Shown piece by piece: positions 1 to 12,619 of a stretch of 64,000 nucleotides of DNA (positions within the stretch are counted from its first letter, which is position 1; the number at the start of each line of letters is the position of its first letter). Made by a program: the position numbers and the translations under genes. Source of the stretch: Pseudomonas sp. W4I3 (GTDB taxonomy: Bacteria; Pseudomonadota; Gammaproteobacteria; Pseudomonadales; Pseudomonadaceae); contig NZ_JAUSXS010000001.1 of the NCBI RefSeq assembly GCF_030816195.1, forward strand, positions 620,001-684,000, read 5' to 3'. The notes under the pieces were generated by a model. It worked only from the letters and a program-made list of their open reading frames with translations. It did no database searches and had not been told where the DNA came from.

Positions 1-14
1 TTTGCGAAAAAAAG

Positions 15-42
15 AAAAAGGGTAGCCGAGGCTACCCTTTTT
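15..42 (-). terminator. Intrinsic terminator after atpC
   Basis: A GC-rich hairpin with arms at 20-26 and 31-37 and a CGAG loop is flanked by A5 on the left (15-19) and T5 on the right (38-42). It can act on both strands. On the minus strand it lies about 35 bases past the atpC stop, so it should end the ATP synthase transcript. Confidence 0.85.
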
Positions 43-77
43 AATCAATCACGCGTGAAGCGCAACGGCCAGGCCGT

Positions 78-494
78 TTACTTCTTGCGGATCTGCTGGA
101 GCGTCCGCAGCTGGGCTGCGGCTTCGGCCAGACGGACTGCAGCAGCGCTGTAGTCGAAGTCTGCGCCTTTTTCATTCAGCGCCTTCTCGGCAGCCTTTAC
201 GGCTTCCTGAGCGGAGGCTTCATCCAGGTCGCCAGCACGTTGCACAGTGTCGGCAAGTACCTTGACCATGTTCGGCTGAACCTCGAGGAAACCACCAGAG
301 ATGTAAAACACCTCCTTTTCCCCGCCTTGCTTGGTCAGAGTGATCGGACCTGGCTTCAAGCTGGTGATCAACGGCGCGTGGCCCATGGCAATACCCAGGT
401 CACCGAGTTCGCCGTGTGCAATCACCATTTCTACCAGACCGGAGAAGATTTCCCCTTCCGCGCTGACGATATCGCAATGGACTGTCATAGCCAT
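78..494 (-). CDS. atpC: F1Fo ATP synthase subunit epsilon
   Basis: This 138-residue protein is the epsilon subunit of F1, which sits in the central stalk on gamma and restrains ATP hydrolysis. The sequence shows the family N-terminal beta-sandwich ([13 protein letters not shown] near residue 7, [15 protein letters not shown] near residue 28) and a C-terminal helical pair (about residues 90-135). Length is normal. It is the last gene of the minus-strand atp operon, 44 bases after atpD, and is followed by a hairpin terminator. Two in-frame ATGs lie two codons apart (494 and 488); the first is kept here. Confidence 0.97.
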   Translation of the reverse strand: MAMTVHCDIVSAEGEIFSGLVEMVIAHGELGDLGIAMGHAPLITSLKPGPITLTKQGGEKEVFYISGGFLEVQPNMVKVLADTVQRAGDLDEASAQEAVKAAEKALNEKGADFDYSAAAVRLAEAAAQLRTLQQIRKK

Positions 495-538
495 CTGATT
501 GCCTCAACCTGATGAGCGCCCGTTTCCGGGCGCCAGGA

Positions 539-1942
<1,404 letters not shown>

Positions 1943-2803
1943 TTAAACCGCGGCAGCGCCGCCGACGATTTCCGAGATCTCTTGGGTGATCGCAGCCTGA
2001 CGCGCCTTGTTGTAGATCAGCTGCAAATCGCTGATCAGATCACCGGCGTTATCGGTAGCGTTTTTCATCGCGATCATCCGCGCCGCTTGTTCAGCTGCGT
2101 TGTTCTCGACCACCGCCTGGTACACCTGCGACTCCACGTAGCGCACCATCAAGCCGTCAAGCAGCTCTTTGGCGTCTGGTTCGTAGAGGTAGTCCCAGTG
2201 GTGCTTGAGTTCCTGATCCGGAGTCGCCACCAGTGGGATCAATTGCTCCACGGTTGGCTGCTGGGTCATGGTGTTGATGAACTTGTTGGATACCACGGAC
2301 AGGCGGTCAATCCGGCCTTCCAGGTACGCATCCAGCATCACCTTCACACTGCCGATCAAATCATTGATCGACGGCTCTTCACCCAGGTGGCTGATAGCTG
2401 CAACGACGTTACCGCCGAAGTTACGGAAAAAGGCCGCACCCTTGCTACCCACAACACACAGATCGATCTCGACGCCCTTTTCGCGGTTTACCGCCATGTC
2501 CTTGACCAGGGCCTTGAACAGGTTGGTATTCAGACCACCGCACAAACCACGGTCACTGCTCACTACCACATAACCCACACGCTTGACTTCGCGGTCGATC
2601 ATGAACGGGTGGCGGTATTCCGGGTTGGCGTTGGCCAGATGCCCAATTACCTGGCGGATACGCTCCGCATAAGGACGGCTAGCAGCCATGCGCATTTGTG
2701 CCTTGCGCATTTTGCTGACCGCCACTTTTTCCATGGCGCTGGTAATCTTTTGCGTGCTTTTGATGCTCGCAATCTTACTGCGAATCTCTTTTGCGCCTGC
2801 CAT
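1943..2803 (-). CDS. atpG: F1Fo ATP synthase subunit gamma
   Basis: This 286-residue protein is the gamma subunit, the rotating central shaft of F1. It has the expected N-terminal coiled helix ([20 protein letters not shown]) and the C-terminal helix containing [24 protein letters not shown], which together form the shaft, with an alpha/beta domain between ([11 protein letters not shown] near residue 82). It lies 50 bases after atpA and 27 before atpD. Length and sequence are ordinary for the genus. Confidence 0.99.
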   Translation of the reverse strand: MAGAKEIRSKIASIKSTQKITSAMEKVAVSKMRKAQMRMAASRPYAERIRQVIGHLANANPEYRHPFMIDREVKRVGYVVVSSDRGLCGGLNTNLFKALVKDMAVNREKGVEIDLCVVGSKGAAFFRNFGGNVVAAISHLGEEPSINDLIGSVKVMLDAYLEGRIDRLSVVSNKFINTMTQQPTVEQLIPLVATPDQELKHHWDYLYEPDAKELLDGLMVRYVESQVYQAVVENNAAEQAARMIAMKNATDNAGDLISDLQLIYNKARQAAITQEISEIVGGAAAV

Positions 2804-2853
2804 GTAACACCTATCAGGTTAGCAAGCGGGAGCCTTGCGGCTCCCGCTGCGGC

Positions 2854-4398
2854 TTACCAGGTTTGGGTGGCCTTGAACTTCTCGATACCGGCTTTCATGC
2901 CAGCGTCGATATCGTCATTGAAGTCACCCTTCACGTTGATCTTCGCCATCAGTTCGGCGTGATCGCGGTTGAAGTAAGCAATCAGCGCTTGTTCAAAGCT
3001 GCCGACCTTGGCGATTTCAACGTCGGTCAGGAACCCACGCTCAGCGGCATACAGCGACAACGCCATGTCAGCGATCGACATCGGGGCGTATTGCTTCTGC
3101 TTCATCAGCTCGGTAACGCGCTGACCATGCTCAAGTTGCTTGCGGGTCGCTTCGTCCAGGTCAGAAGCGAACTGGGCGAATGCCGCCAGTTCACGGTACT
3201 GAGCCAGAGCGGTACGGATACCACCGGAGAGCTTCTTGATGATCTTGGTCTGAGCGGCACCACCCACACGGGATACCGAAACACCGGCGTTCACTGCAGG
3301 ACGGATGCCTGAGTTGAACATGGCCGATTCCAGGAAGATCTGACCGTCGGTGATCGAGATCACGTTGGTCGGAACGAACGCGGAAACGTCGCCAGCCTGG
3401 GTTTCGATGATCGGCAGTGCGGTCAGGGAACCGGTTTTGCCGGTCACTGCGCCGTTGGTGAACTTCTCTACGTACTCTTCGGAAACGCGGGATGCACGCT
3501 CCAGCAGACGGGAGTGGAGATAGAACACGTCGCCTGGGTAGGCTTCACGGCCTGGTGGACGGCGCAGCAGCAGGGAAATCTGGCGGTAAGCCACTGCTTG
3601 CTTGGACAGATCGTCATAAACGATCAGCGCGTCTTCACCGCGGTCGCGGAAGAATTCACCCATGGTGCAACCGGAGTACGGTGCCAGGAATTGCAGCGCA
3701 GGAGATTCCGAAGCACTGGCAGCCACGATGATCGTGTTGGCCAGGGCGCCGTTTTCTTCCAGCTTGCGAACCACGTTGGCGATGGTCGATTGCTTCTGAC
3801 CGATGGCTACGTAGACGCAGAAAATGCCGCTGTTCTTCTGGTTGATGATCGCGTCGATCGCCAGAGCGGTTTTACCGATCTGACGGTCACCGATGATCAG
3901 CTCACGCTGGCCACGGCCGACCGGGATCATGGCATCGACAGCCTTGTAGCCAGTCTGTACAGGCTGGTCTACCGACTTACGCCAGATCACGCCTGGAGCA
4001 ACTTTCTCGACCGCGTCGGTCTCGGTGTTGCCCAGTGGACCTTTGCCGTCAACAGGGTTACCCAGTGCGTCGACTACGCGACCCAGCAGTTCCTTACCCA
4101 CCGGAACTTCCAGGATGCGGCCTGTGCACTTGGCGCTCATGCCTTCAGCCAGACTGGTGTACGCGCCCAATACAACGGCACCTACGGAGTCTTGCTCCAG
4201 GTTGAGGGCCATACCGTAGACGCCGCCCGGAAACTCGATCATCTCGCCGTACATAACGTCGGCCAGACCGTGAATCCGCACGATGCCGTCAGATACGCTG
4301 ACGACAGTGCCTTCGTTACGGGCTTGGGAGGTCACATCGAGCTTGTCGATGCGGCCCTTGATAATTTCACTTATTTCGGAAGGATTGAGTTGCTGCAT
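2854..4398 (-). CDS. atpA: F1Fo ATP synthase subunit alpha
   Basis: This 514-residue protein is the non-catalytic nucleotide-binding alpha subunit of F1. The P-loop GDRQIGKT is at residues 170-177, and the family signature [14 protein letters not shown] is near residue 365. The N-terminal helix that contacts delta is present ([17 protein letters not shown]). The gene starts 21 bases after atpH and is followed by atpG. Length is that of other proteobacterial AtpA proteins. Confidence 0.99.
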   Translation of the reverse strand: MQQLNPSEISEIIKGRIDKLDVTSQARNEGTVVSVSDGIVRIHGLADVMYGEMIEFPGGVYGMALNLEQDSVGAVVLGAYTSLAEGMSAKCTGRILEVPVGKELLGRVVDALGNPVDGKGPLGNTETDAVEKVAPGVIWRKSVDQPVQTGYKAVDAMIPVGRGQRELIIGDRQIGKTALAIDAIINQKNSGIFCVYVAIGQKQSTIANVVRKLEENGALANTIIVAASASESPALQFLAPYSGCTMGEFFRDRGEDALIVYDDLSKQAVAYRQISLLLRRPPGREAYPGDVFYLHSRLLERASRVSEEYVEKFTNGAVTGKTGSLTALPIIETQAGDVSAFVPTNVISITDGQIFLESAMFNSGIRPAVNAGVSVSRVGGAAQTKIIKKLSGGIRTALAQYRELAAFAQFASDLDEATRKQLEHGQRVTELMKQKQYAPMSIADMALSLYAAERGFLTDVEIAKVGSFEQALIAYFNRDHAELMAKINVKGDFNDDIDAGMKAGIEKFKATQTW

Positions 4399-4419
4399 TG
4401 CTCTGCTGCCCCTTCAAAC

Positions 4420-4956
4420 TCAAGATTTCAATGCTTCGGCAAGTTTCGCGATTTTGCCGCGAATCGAGCCATCGATAACCAGGTCGCCGGCACGGATAAC
4501 AACACCACCAATCAGGGATGCGTCCTCCGAAGCTTGCAGGCGCACTTCCCGATTGAGTCGTGCACTGAGAACCTTGGCGAGTTTGTCTTGCTGTTCTTGG
4601 TTCAATGCAAAAGCACTGGTCACTTCAACGTCTACCGATTTCTCTGCTTCGGCCTTGTACAGGTCGAACAGAGCGGCGATCTCCGGCAATAGCGGGAGAC
4701 GGTCGTTTTCGGCAATGACGTGAATGAAGTTCTGCACTTTCACATCAAACTTGTCGCCGCACACTTCAATAAAAGTGGCGGCCTTGTCTGCGCTCGTCAG
4801 GCGCGGGGCCTTGAGCACGCGCTGCATGGTGTCGTCTTGCGACACTGCTGCAGCCAGGCCGAGCATGGCTGACCAAGAGGCCAGTTGCTGGTGGGCCTGG
4901 GCGTGCTCGAAGGCTGCCTTAGCGTAAGGTCGGGCCAACGTGGTCAGTTCTGCCAT
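4420..4956 (-). CDS. atpH: F1Fo ATP synthase subunit delta
   Basis: This 178-residue protein is the delta subunit (OSCP type), which joins the top of F1 to the b-subunit stalk. It starts with the typical [14 protein letters not shown] segment and ends with the conserved [20 protein letters not shown] region at about residues 145-167. The gene lies 12 bases after atpF and 21 before atpA in the operon. Confidence 0.98.
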   Translation of the reverse strand: MAELTTLARPYAKAAFEHAQAHQQLASWSAMLGLAAAVSQDDTMQRVLKAPRLTSADKAATFIEVCGDKFDVKVQNFIHVIAENDRLPLLPEIAALFDLYKAEAEKSVDVEVTSAFALNQEQQDKLAKVLSARLNREVRLQASEDASLIGGVVIRAGDLVIDGSIRGKIAKLAEALKS

Positions 4957-4968
4957 GATCGCCCTCGC

Positions 4969-5439
4969 TTAAATTTCAGCAGCCAGTTTGTTAACCAGCT
5001 CCGCGTGCGCGTTTTGATCGATTGTGGCACCGAGGATCTTCTCAGCACCGCCGACCGCCAGAGCACCCAGTTGGGCACGCAGCGCGTCTTTGACGCCGTT
5101 CAGTTCCTGTTCGATCTCGGCATGAGCCGAAGCCTTCACACGGTCAGCTTCGACGCGGGCTTTTTCAACAGCCTCTTCGACGATCTGGTTACCGCGCTTC
5201 TTGGCTTGCTCAATGATCTCAGCTGCCTGTGCTTTAGCTTCGCGCAGTTGATGACCCACTTTCTCTTGGGCCAACTCCAGGTCGCGAGCTGCACGGCTGG
5301 CAGCGTCCAAACCATCCGCGATCTTCTTCTGACGTTCGTGCAAAGCCGCGATGACCGGAGGCCACACGAACTTCATGCAAAACACTACAAAAATGAAGAA
5401 CGCAACGGATTGGCCAATCAGGGTTGCATTAATGTTCAC
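4969..5439 (-). CDS. atpF: F1Fo ATP synthase subunit b
   Basis: This 156-residue protein is the b subunit, which forms the peripheral stalk as a dimer. One N-terminal membrane helix (about residues 5-25, [20 protein letters not shown]) is followed by a long charged coiled coil rich in Ala, Glu and Lys. Length matches the E. coli protein. The gene lies 56 bases after atpE and 12 before atpH. Confidence 0.98.
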   Translation of the reverse strand: MNINATLIGQSVAFFIFVVFCMKFVWPPVIAALHERQKKIADGLDAASRAARDLELAQEKVGHQLREAKAQAAEIIEQAKKRGNQIVEEAVEKARVEADRVKASAHAEIEQELNGVKDALRAQLGALAVGGAEKILGATIDQNAHAELVNKLAAEI

Positions 5440-5495
5440 GCCAACACCTCGCTCATTCGTTGTCCATCACCCTAATCACTCGAAAAGTCGAGTGA

Positions 5496-5768
<273 letters not shown>

Positions 5769-5840
5769 TTACGTCGTATGGTTTAGGTTTTTTAGATTTT
5801 AAAGCGGTAAAACAAATCGTTTCATAGCCCTGAAGGGCCA

Positions 5841-5862
5841 CCTTCCCGTTTCACCGGGAAGG
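5841..5862 (-). other. Hairpin in the atpB-atpE gap
   Basis: Arms CCTTCCCG (5841-5848) and CGGGAAGG (5855-5862) enclose a six-base loop in the 132-base gap between atpB and atpE. On the transcribed minus strand no T-run follows, so it is not a classic terminator. It could be an mRNA processing or stability element that helps the c subunit be made in excess; that role is inferred. Confidence 0.45.
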
Positions 5863-5886
5863 ACATCAGACTAGTCGAGACTGGTC

Positions 5887-7183
<1,297 letters not shown>

Positions 7184-7254
7184 TCTTGCTCCTCAATGGT
7201 CGGCTGCCGGAAATCAATAACTTGGCATACTTTGTGCCGACAAAATGCGCGCAG

Positions 7255-7283
7255 AGTATAGGGGCGGTTCTGCCCCTATTCAA
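7255..7283 (-). promoter_or_regulatory. Predicted sigma70 promoter of the atp operon
   Basis: On the minus strand, TTGAAT (7278-7283) and TATACT (7255-7260) are separated by exactly 17 bases. This is the best promoter match in the parB-atpI gap and points to atpI. The spacer holds an inverted repeat: AGGGGC and GCCCCT around a short loop (extent 7258-7279). That repeat could be an operator or a DNA-structure element. Promoter activity is predicted only. Confidence 0.65.
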
Positions 7284-7340
7284 CTGCTGGGTAGTGATTT
7301 CCGATCACGCGCTACATGAGTAAATGTTTCAGCGATTGTT

Positions 7341-8213
7341 TCAACGGATGTGGGCAAGGACGCCTTGAAGCTCGTCGAGGGAGTTATAGCCGATGACCAA
7401 TTGCCCTTTGCCTTTCTTGCCATGGCGGATTTGCACCGCAGAGCCTAGGCGCTCGGCCAGGCGCTGCTCGAGACGGGCGATATCCGGATCAGGTTTGACG
7501 GCTTCAACCGGTGCAGGCTTGCCACTCAACCATTGGCGAACCAAGGCTTCGGTCTGACGAACGGTAAGCCCTCGTGCGACAACGTGTCGCGCCCCTTCAA
7601 CCTGTTGATTTTCCGGCAAACCGAGCAAAGCACGGGCATGACCCATTTCCAGGTCGCCATGGGACAACATGGTCTTGATGACTTCCGGCAGCGCGATCAA
7701 GCGCAGCAAGTTGGACACGGTCACGCGGGATTTGCCCACGGCCTCGGCGACTTGTTGCTGGGTCAGCTGGAACTCCTGCTGCAAACGTTGCAGCGCGATC
7801 GCTTCCTCGATCGGATTGAGGTCTTCACGTTGAATGTTTTCGATCAACGCCATCGCGATAGCGGTTTCATCCGGCACATCGCGCACCATCGCCGGAATGG
7901 TTTCCTTGCCGGCCTGCTGACTGGCGCGCCAGCGGCGCTCGCCGGCGATGATTTCAAAGCGGCCACCGCCGATCGGGCGCACCACGATCGGTTGCATCAC
8001 GCCCTGGGCCTTGATCGAGTTGGCCAGCTCTTCGAGTGCCTGCGGGTCCATGTCCCGGCGCGGCTGGTACTTGCCGCGCTGGATCAGGTCCAGGGGCAGA
8101 TGCTGCAGCTCACGTTCATCGGCCTGCACCGCTTGTTCTTCCAGCGAAGTGACGGTCGGACCACTCAGGAGTGCATCCAGTCCACGTCCGAGACCTCGTT
8201 TTTTGACGGCCAT
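7341..8213 (-). CDS. parB: Chromosome-partitioning protein ParB
   Basis: This 290-residue protein is the parS-binding CTP switch of chromosome segregation. The N-terminal nuclease-like core includes the ParB box IVVRPIGGGRFEIIAGERRWRA-type region at about residues 75-97 (GERRWRA visible), followed by a helix-turn-helix (VAEAVGKSRVTVSNLLRL near residue 160) and a C-terminal dimer domain. It follows parA by nine bases. Its likely targets, three parS sites, are in this window at 23704, 24334 and 26886. Confidence 0.98.
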   Translation of the reverse strand: MAVKKRGLGRGLDALLSGPTVTSLEEQAVQADERELQHLPLDLIQRGKYQPRRDMDPQALEELANSIKAQGVMQPIVVRPIGGGRFEIIAGERRWRASQQAGKETIPAMVRDVPDETAIAMALIENIQREDLNPIEEAIALQRLQQEFQLTQQQVAEAVGKSRVTVSNLLRLIALPEVIKTMLSHGDLEMGHARALLGLPENQQVEGARHVVARGLTVRQTEALVRQWLSGKPAPVEAVKPDPDIARLEQRLAERLGSAVQIRHGKKGKGQLVIGYNSLDELQGVLAHIR

Positions 8214-8222
8214 GGGGATTCC

Positions 8223-9020
8223 TTAAGTTGGCTGGGCAGCAGCGGTGCGTGAATTGCGACGTTGGCGACGCACCATCTCGCCGGCCAGCGCCAGGTAAGC
8301 AATGGCGCCACGGGACGATTTGTCGTAGGCCAGCGCCGGCATGCCGTAGCTTGGCGCTTCGGCCAGGCGAATATTGCGTGGAATCACCGTGTCGTAGAGC
8401 TGGTCGCCGAAGTGTTCCTTGAGCTGCGCGGAAACATCGTTCATCAGGCTCAGGCGCGGATCGAACATGGTCCGCAGCAAACCTTCGATCTGCAGCTTCG
8501 GGTTGAGCAGTTCGGCGATGCGCTTGATGTTATCCACAAGGTCGCTCAAGCCTTCCAATGCGTAGTACTCGCACTGCATGGGGATAATCACCCCATCGGC
8601 GGCCACCAGCGCGTTGAGCGTCAGCATCGACAGTGACGGCGGGCAGTCGATCAGGATGTAGTCGTAGTTCTCACGGATCGGCGCCAGGGCGCTGCGCAGA
8701 CGGCTTTCTTTCATCTGCATTTCCAGCAACACCACTTCCGCCGCGGTCAGGTCGCGGTTGGCCGGCAGCAGTTGATAACCGCCGTGCTCGGAATAGTGCA
8801 TGGCCTGGGCCAGGTCGCACTCGCCGATCAGCAAGTCGTAGACCGAGTTTTCCAGGCCGTGTTTATCCACACCGCTACCCATGGTGGCGTTGCCCTGTGG
8901 ATCGAGATCGATCAACAGCACCCGGCGCTTGGTCGCGACCAGGGATGCTGCGAGGTTGATGCAGGTGGTGGTTTTGCCCACGCCACCTTTCTGGTTCGCA
9001 ATCGCGAATACCTTAGCCAT
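8223..9020 (-). CDS. parA: Chromosome-partitioning ATPase ParA (Soj)
   Basis: This 265-residue protein is the ParA/Soj ATPase that works with ParB to segregate the origin region. The deviant Walker A motif KGGVGKT is at residues 11-17, followed by LIDLDPQGNAT (Walker A' region) and LIDCPPSLS (Walker B). The start at ATG 9020 (MAKVFAIANQ) is preferred to an upstream in-frame TTG at 9038, because family members begin at this point. It lies 18 bases after rsmG and just before parB. Confidence 0.97.
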   Translation of the reverse strand: MAKVFAIANQKGGVGKTTTCINLAASLVATKRRVLLIDLDPQGNATMGSGVDKHGLENSVYDLLIGECDLAQAMHYSEHGGYQLLPANRDLTAAEVVLLEMQMKESRLRSALAPIRENYDYILIDCPPSLSMLTLNALVAADGVIIPMQCEYYALEGLSDLVDNIKRIAELLNPKLQIEGLLRTMFDPRLSLMNDVSAQLKEHFGDQLYDTVIPRNIRLAEAPSYGMPALAYDKSSRGAIAYLALAGEMVRRQRRNSRTAAAQPT

Positions 9021-9038
9021 TCTTGCTTGTGTTCCCAA

Positions 9039-9683
9039 TCATGCCGTGCGGCGCAGTATCAGCAGATGGCGTTGGCCTTGGCAACCGGGTACGGCCAAGG
9101 CGTGTTCGCTATCGAGGTGGAAGTCTGCCGGCAATGCTAACAGCTCGTCGCTTGGATGGACGCCCTTCATTGCCAGCCAGCGGGTGTCGCGGTCGCCCAG
9201 GTGGCGTGTCCAGTTGCTGAAGTTCTCCATGCTGCTGAACGCCCGGGAAACAATTCCGTTGAAGGGCTGCTCAGGCGTAAAGCTTTCGACGCGACTGTGG
9301 ATAACGTGCAGGTTGTCCAGCTTGAGTTCGAGTTTGACCTGGGTCAGGAAGCGGGTTTTCTTGCCGTTGCTGTCCAGGCAAGTGACCTGCGATTCTGGGA
9401 ACAGGATGGCGAGTGGAATGCCAGGCATGCCGCCGCCACTGCCGACGTCCAGCCAGCGACCGTTCTCGATAAACGGCATCACGCTCAAGCTGTCGAGCAA
9501 ATGGCGCGAAACCATTTCGTCCGGATCGCGCACTGCCGTCAGGTTGTAAGCCTTGTTCCACTTGATCAACAGGGCCAGGTAGCCCATCAGCAAGGCGTGC
9601 TGGGCTTCGGTCAGGTCGACGCCCAACTGGCGTGCACCTGTGGATAACTCTTCGGCGTGTTGCGAGGTGACCAACGAACTCAA
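9039..9683 (-). CDS. rsmG: 16S rRNA (guanine-527 N7) methyltransferase
   Basis: This 214-residue protein (formerly GidB) methylates G527 of 16S rRNA using S-adenosylmethionine. The SAM-binding motif [16 protein letters not shown] is at about residues 78-94 and [17 protein letters not shown] follows. The start is a TTG at 9683 whose TTGA overlaps the mnmG stop codon, so the two genes are probably translationally coupled. No better ATG exists nearby, and the N-terminus matches Pseudomonas homologues. Confidence 0.96.
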   Translation of the reverse strand: MSSLVTSQHAEELSTGARQLGVDLTEAQHALLMGYLALLIKWNKAYNLTAVRDPDEMVSRHLLDSLSVMPFIENGRWLDVGSGGGMPGIPLAILFPESQVTCLDSNGKKTRFLTQVKLELKLDNLHVIHSRVESFTPEQPFNGIVSRAFSSMENFSNWTRHLGDRDTRWLAMKGVHPSDELLALPADFHLDSEHALAVPGCQGQRHLLILRRTA

Positions 9684-11572
9684 GCGCTTTGCTCCAACTG
9701 ACGGCCCGCGCCGCGTTTTTTCAAATGAATCATCAACAGCGAAATAGCTGCCGGAGTGACACCCGGTATACGCGAAGCCTGGCCTAGCGTTTCCGGCCGA
9801 GTTATCCCCAGCTTGCTCTGAATTTCCTTCGACAGCCCGGAAATCCCGGTGTAGTCGATATCCACAGGCAGCTTGGTATCTTCACTGGCGCGCAGGCGAG
9901 CGATCTCGTCCTGCTGACGGTCGATGTAACCGGCGTACTTGGTCTTGATTTCGACCTGCTCGGCGACTTGCGGATCTTCCGCACCACCACCGGACACTTC
10001 GACCAGGCCGGCGTAGTCAATTTCCGGACGGGAGAGCAAGTTCAGCAAGTTGTATTCGTGAGTCAGCGGCGTGCCGAATTTTTCGGCGATCGCATCACCC
10101 TGCTCTGTGCCAGGGCGGACCCAGGTGCTTTTCAGGCGCTGCTCTTCGAGCGTGATGCTCTCGCGTTTTTTGCAGAAGGCCGCCCAGCGGGCGTCATCGA
10201 CCAATCCCAGCTCGCGACCTTTTTCGGTCAAGCGCAGATCGGCATTGTCTTCGCGCAGGATCAGACGGTATTCCGCCCTCGACGTGAACATCCGGTACGG
10301 TTCCTGGGTACCCAGGGTGATCAGGTCGTCGACCAATACGCCGATGTATGCCTCATCGCGACGCGGGCACCAGCTGTCTTTGCCCTGTGCACGCAATGCC
10401 GCGTTGGTACCGGCCAGCAAACCTTGGGCGCCGGCTTCTTCGTACCCGGTGGTGCCGTTGATTTGCCCGGCGAAGAAAAGACCGCCGATCACTTTGGTTT
10501 CCAGGCTGTACTTCAGGTCGCGTGGATCGAAGTAGTCGTACTCGATGGCGTAGCCAGGGCGGACGATATGCGCATTTTCCATGCCGCGAATCGACTGCAC
10601 GATCTGGATTTGCACGTCGAACGGCAGGGAAGTGGAAATCCCGTTCGGGTACAGCTCATGGGTCGTCAAACCTTCGGGCTCGATGAAGACCTGATGGCTT
10701 TCCTTGTCGGCAAAGCGATGGATCTTGTCTTCAATCGACGGGCAATAACGCGGGCCGATGCCTTCGATTACCCCGGAATACATCGGCGAACGGTCGAGGT
10801 TCGCGGCGATGATTTCGTGGGTGCGGGCATTGGTATGCGTGATCCAGCAACTGACCTGTTTAGGATGCTGTTCCTTGGAGCCCATGAACGACATGACCGG
10901 GATCGGTGTATCGCCGGCTTGTTCGGTCATGACCGAGAAATCCACAGAACGCCCGTCAATTCGCGGCGGGGTTCCGGTTTTCAAGCGGCCGACACGCAGT
11001 GGCAACTCACGCAGCCGTTTTGCCAAGGCAATCGAGGGCGGATCACCAGCGCGACCACCGGAGTAGTTCTGCATGCCGATGTGGATAAGTCCGCCAAGAA
11101 AGGTACCAGTGGTCAACACCACGGATTCTGCGAAGAAACGCAGACCCATTTGCGTGACAACACCGCGCACCTGGTCTTGCTCGACAATCAGGTCGTCCGC
11201 TGCCTGTTGAAATATCCACAGGTTCGGCTGGTTTTCCAGGGTTTCGCGCACCGCGGCCTTGTACAGGATGCGGTCAGCTTGTGCCCGAGTGGCGCGTACG
11301 GCCGGACCTTTACGGCTGTTGAGCACACGAAATTGAATACCACCTTTGTCGGTAGCCATGGCCATCACGCCGCCAAGGGCATCGATTTCCTTGACGAGAT
11401 GGCTTTTGCCGATACCACCGATGGCAGGGTTGCAACTCATGGCACCGAGGGTTTCCACGTTATGCGTCAGCAACAGGGTTTTTACGCCCATGCGTGCTGA
11501 CGCCAGTGCTGCCTCGGTACCGGCATGACCGCCGCCGATGACGATCACTTCAAAACGGGAAGGGAAATCCAC
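9680..11572 (-). CDS. mnmG: tRNA uridine 5-carboxymethylaminomethyl modification enzyme MnmG
   Basis: This 630-residue FAD protein (formerly GidA) works with MnmE to modify wobble uridine 34 of tRNA. The dinucleotide-binding motif GGGHAG is at residues 13-18, and the family signatures ([12 protein letters not shown] near residue 270 and [16 protein letters not shown] near residue 370) are present. Two GTG codons (11575 and 11572) are candidate starts. The second is preferred because GAGGTG then lies four bases upstream and the protein begins MDFPSRF, as in relatives. A TATACT hexamer at 11645-11650 on the minus strand may be its -10 box. Confidence 0.97.
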   Translation of the reverse strand: MDFPSRFEVIVIGGGHAGTEAALASARMGVKTLLLTHNVETLGAMSCNPAIGGIGKSHLVKEIDALGGVMAMATDKGGIQFRVLNSRKGPAVRATRAQADRILYKAAVRETLENQPNLWIFQQAADDLIVEQDQVRGVVTQMGLRFFAESVVLTTGTFLGGLIHIGMQNYSGGRAGDPPSIALAKRLRELPLRVGRLKTGTPPRIDGRSVDFSVMTEQAGDTPIPVMSFMGSKEQHPKQVSCWITHTNARTHEIIAANLDRSPMYSGVIEGIGPRYCPSIEDKIHRFADKESHQVFIEPEGLTTHELYPNGISTSLPFDVQIQIVQSIRGMENAHIVRPGYAIEYDYFDPRDLKYSLETKVIGGLFFAGQINGTTGYEEAGAQGLLAGTNAALRAQGKDSWCPRRDEAYIGVLVDDLITLGTQEPYRMFTSRAEYRLILREDNADLRLTEKGRELGLVDDARWAAFCKKRESITLEEQRLKSTWVRPGTEQGDAIAEKFGTPLTHEYNLLNLLSRPEIDYAGLVEVSGGGAEDPQVAEQVEIKTKYAGYIDRQQDEIARLRASEDTKLPVDIDYTGISGLSKEIQSKLGITRPETLGQASRIPGVTPAAISLLMIHLKKRGAGRQLEQSA

Positions 11573-11697
11573 CACGCACCTCGTGCCTGCTTATGTAGGT
11601 AATCAGGAATTGTTTGTTGAAAGAGTTTTAGAGCTTTGGCGGCAAGTATAGGGACTTAGCCCTTCCTAAAGAACCCTTTGCACAAGATTTAACCAGC

Positions 11698-11972
11698 TGT
11701 GGATGAATCAGGGACAATAGAAATTAAAAGAGAGAAATTTATTAAATCTTTGTTTTTATGTTTATTTATACTGAGCTTACTTTCTGTGGATAGATTGCTA
11801 CAGGCCTTCATCTACGTAGTGTACAGAGATTCAAAAGTCTGTGGCCATGTAGCAATGAGCGGCTTGGATAAGTGCATTAAGCCTGTGGATTAAAGCGATG
11901 GTTATCCACAGGGCGGGTTTTACTCAGGTTTCAGGCGTGGTTATCAACCGGGCACAAGGAGGGTTATTCACA
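11698..11972. other. DnaA-box cluster and AT-rich DNA upstream of mnmG (possible second origin)
   Basis: The 540-base gap between mnmG and the sigma-factor gene has no convincing gene. It holds one perfect DnaA box (TTATCCACA, 11902-11910), one TTATTCACA (11964-11972), and three one-mismatch boxes on the other strand (11698-11706, 11785-11793, 11884-11892). The stretch from about 11715 to 11775 is strongly AT-rich. This arrangement resembles an unwinding element beside DnaA sites. Origin activity has been reported from more than one chromosomal fragment in pseudomonads; whether this one works in the cell is unknown. Confidence 0.55.
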
Positions 11973-12051
11973 GGGCTTAACCTCGGAAAAAAAGCTGAAT
12001 CAAGGTCCAACGACCGATGGAATCGATGCTGATTCGTCCTCAAGACATCTA

Positions 12052-12080
12052 TTGTGGGAATACACGCGGGCAGTTAATAA
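12052..12080 (+). promoter_or_regulatory. Predicted promoter of the iron sigma-factor operon
   Basis: TTGTGG (12052-12057) and TAATAA (12075-12080) are separated by 17 bases. The predicted start is near 12087, leaving a short leader before ATG 12113. The -10 box abuts the Fur-like site, which fits repression by Fur. Prediction by eye. Confidence 0.5.
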
Positions 12081-12097
12081 TAGCGATTATCATTAAC
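12079..12097 (+). promoter_or_regulatory. Fur box
   Basis: The 19 bases match the Fur consensus GATAATGATAATCATTATC at 14 positions. The site covers the predicted -10 box and transcription start of the ECF sigma gene, the usual place for iron-dependent repression. It also argues that the sigma protein begins downstream at 12113 and not at the earlier in-frame ATG codons. Confidence 0.75.
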
Positions 12098-12112
12098 TCA
12101 CTTGTCGCGCCT

Positions 12113-12619
12113 ATGTCCCCTCCTTCCCACACGGCAGCTGTGCAGCGCATCTACGAGCAACACCATTCGTGGCTGCAAGGGTGGCTCAAAGGCAAATTGC
12201 ATGACGCCTGCGATGCGGCCGATGTAGCCCACGATACGTTCGTGCGTATTCTGAGTGGACGGAATGCCGTGCAGATTCTCGAACCACGGGATTACCTGGC
12301 GACTATCGCGAGGGGTCTTGTGATTGATCGCTATCGCCGGCATGCCATTGAGCAGGCTTATAAACAAACCCTGGCTGAGCGTCCTGAAGCCATTGCCATC
12401 AGTGAAGAGGACAAGGCGATCATCATTGAAACCCTGGTGGCTGTGGATAAGGCGCTGTCTGGTTTGGGTGAACGAGCACGCCGGATCTTCATGCTGTCGC
12501 AAATCGAAGGCCTGACTTATCAACAGATCGCCGATCAATTGCAGGTGTCGTTGACCACTGTGAAGAAACACATGATTCGCACTTTGACCGAGTGTTCACT
12601 GATCATGGCCAGTCTTTAA
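12113..12619 (+). CDS. ECF sigma factor, FecI/PvdS-like
   Basis: This 168-residue protein is an extracytoplasmic-function sigma factor of the iron-starvation type. Region 2 is seen at about residues 10-75 (DAADVAHDTFVRIL, YLATIARGLVIDRYRR) and region 4 at about 110-160 (ALSGLGERARRIFMLSQIEGLTYQQIADQL, then VSLTTVKKHM). Starts at 12017 or 12026 are open but would put the Fur box and promoter inside the gene, so ATG 12113 is chosen despite a weak ribosome-binding site. The stop overlaps the next gene (TAATG). It should direct transcription of the receptor gene when the siderophore is bound. Confidence 0.92.
   Translation: MSPPSHTAAVQRIYEQHHSWLQGWLKGKLHDACDAADVAHDTFVRILSGRNAVQILEPRDYLATIARGLVIDRYRRHAIEQAYKQTLAERPEAIAISEEDKAIIIETLVAVDKALSGLGERARRIFMLSQIEGLTYQQIADQLQVSLTTVKKHMIRTLTECSLIMASL

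Noticed and set aside
11699..11893. 64-codon ORF with a hydrophobic stretch in the mnmG upstream gap
   Set aside because: It starts at a GTG inside a DnaA-box-like sequence, and its hydrophobic part comes from the AT-rich tract. No ribosome-binding site. The region is better explained as a regulatory or origin element.
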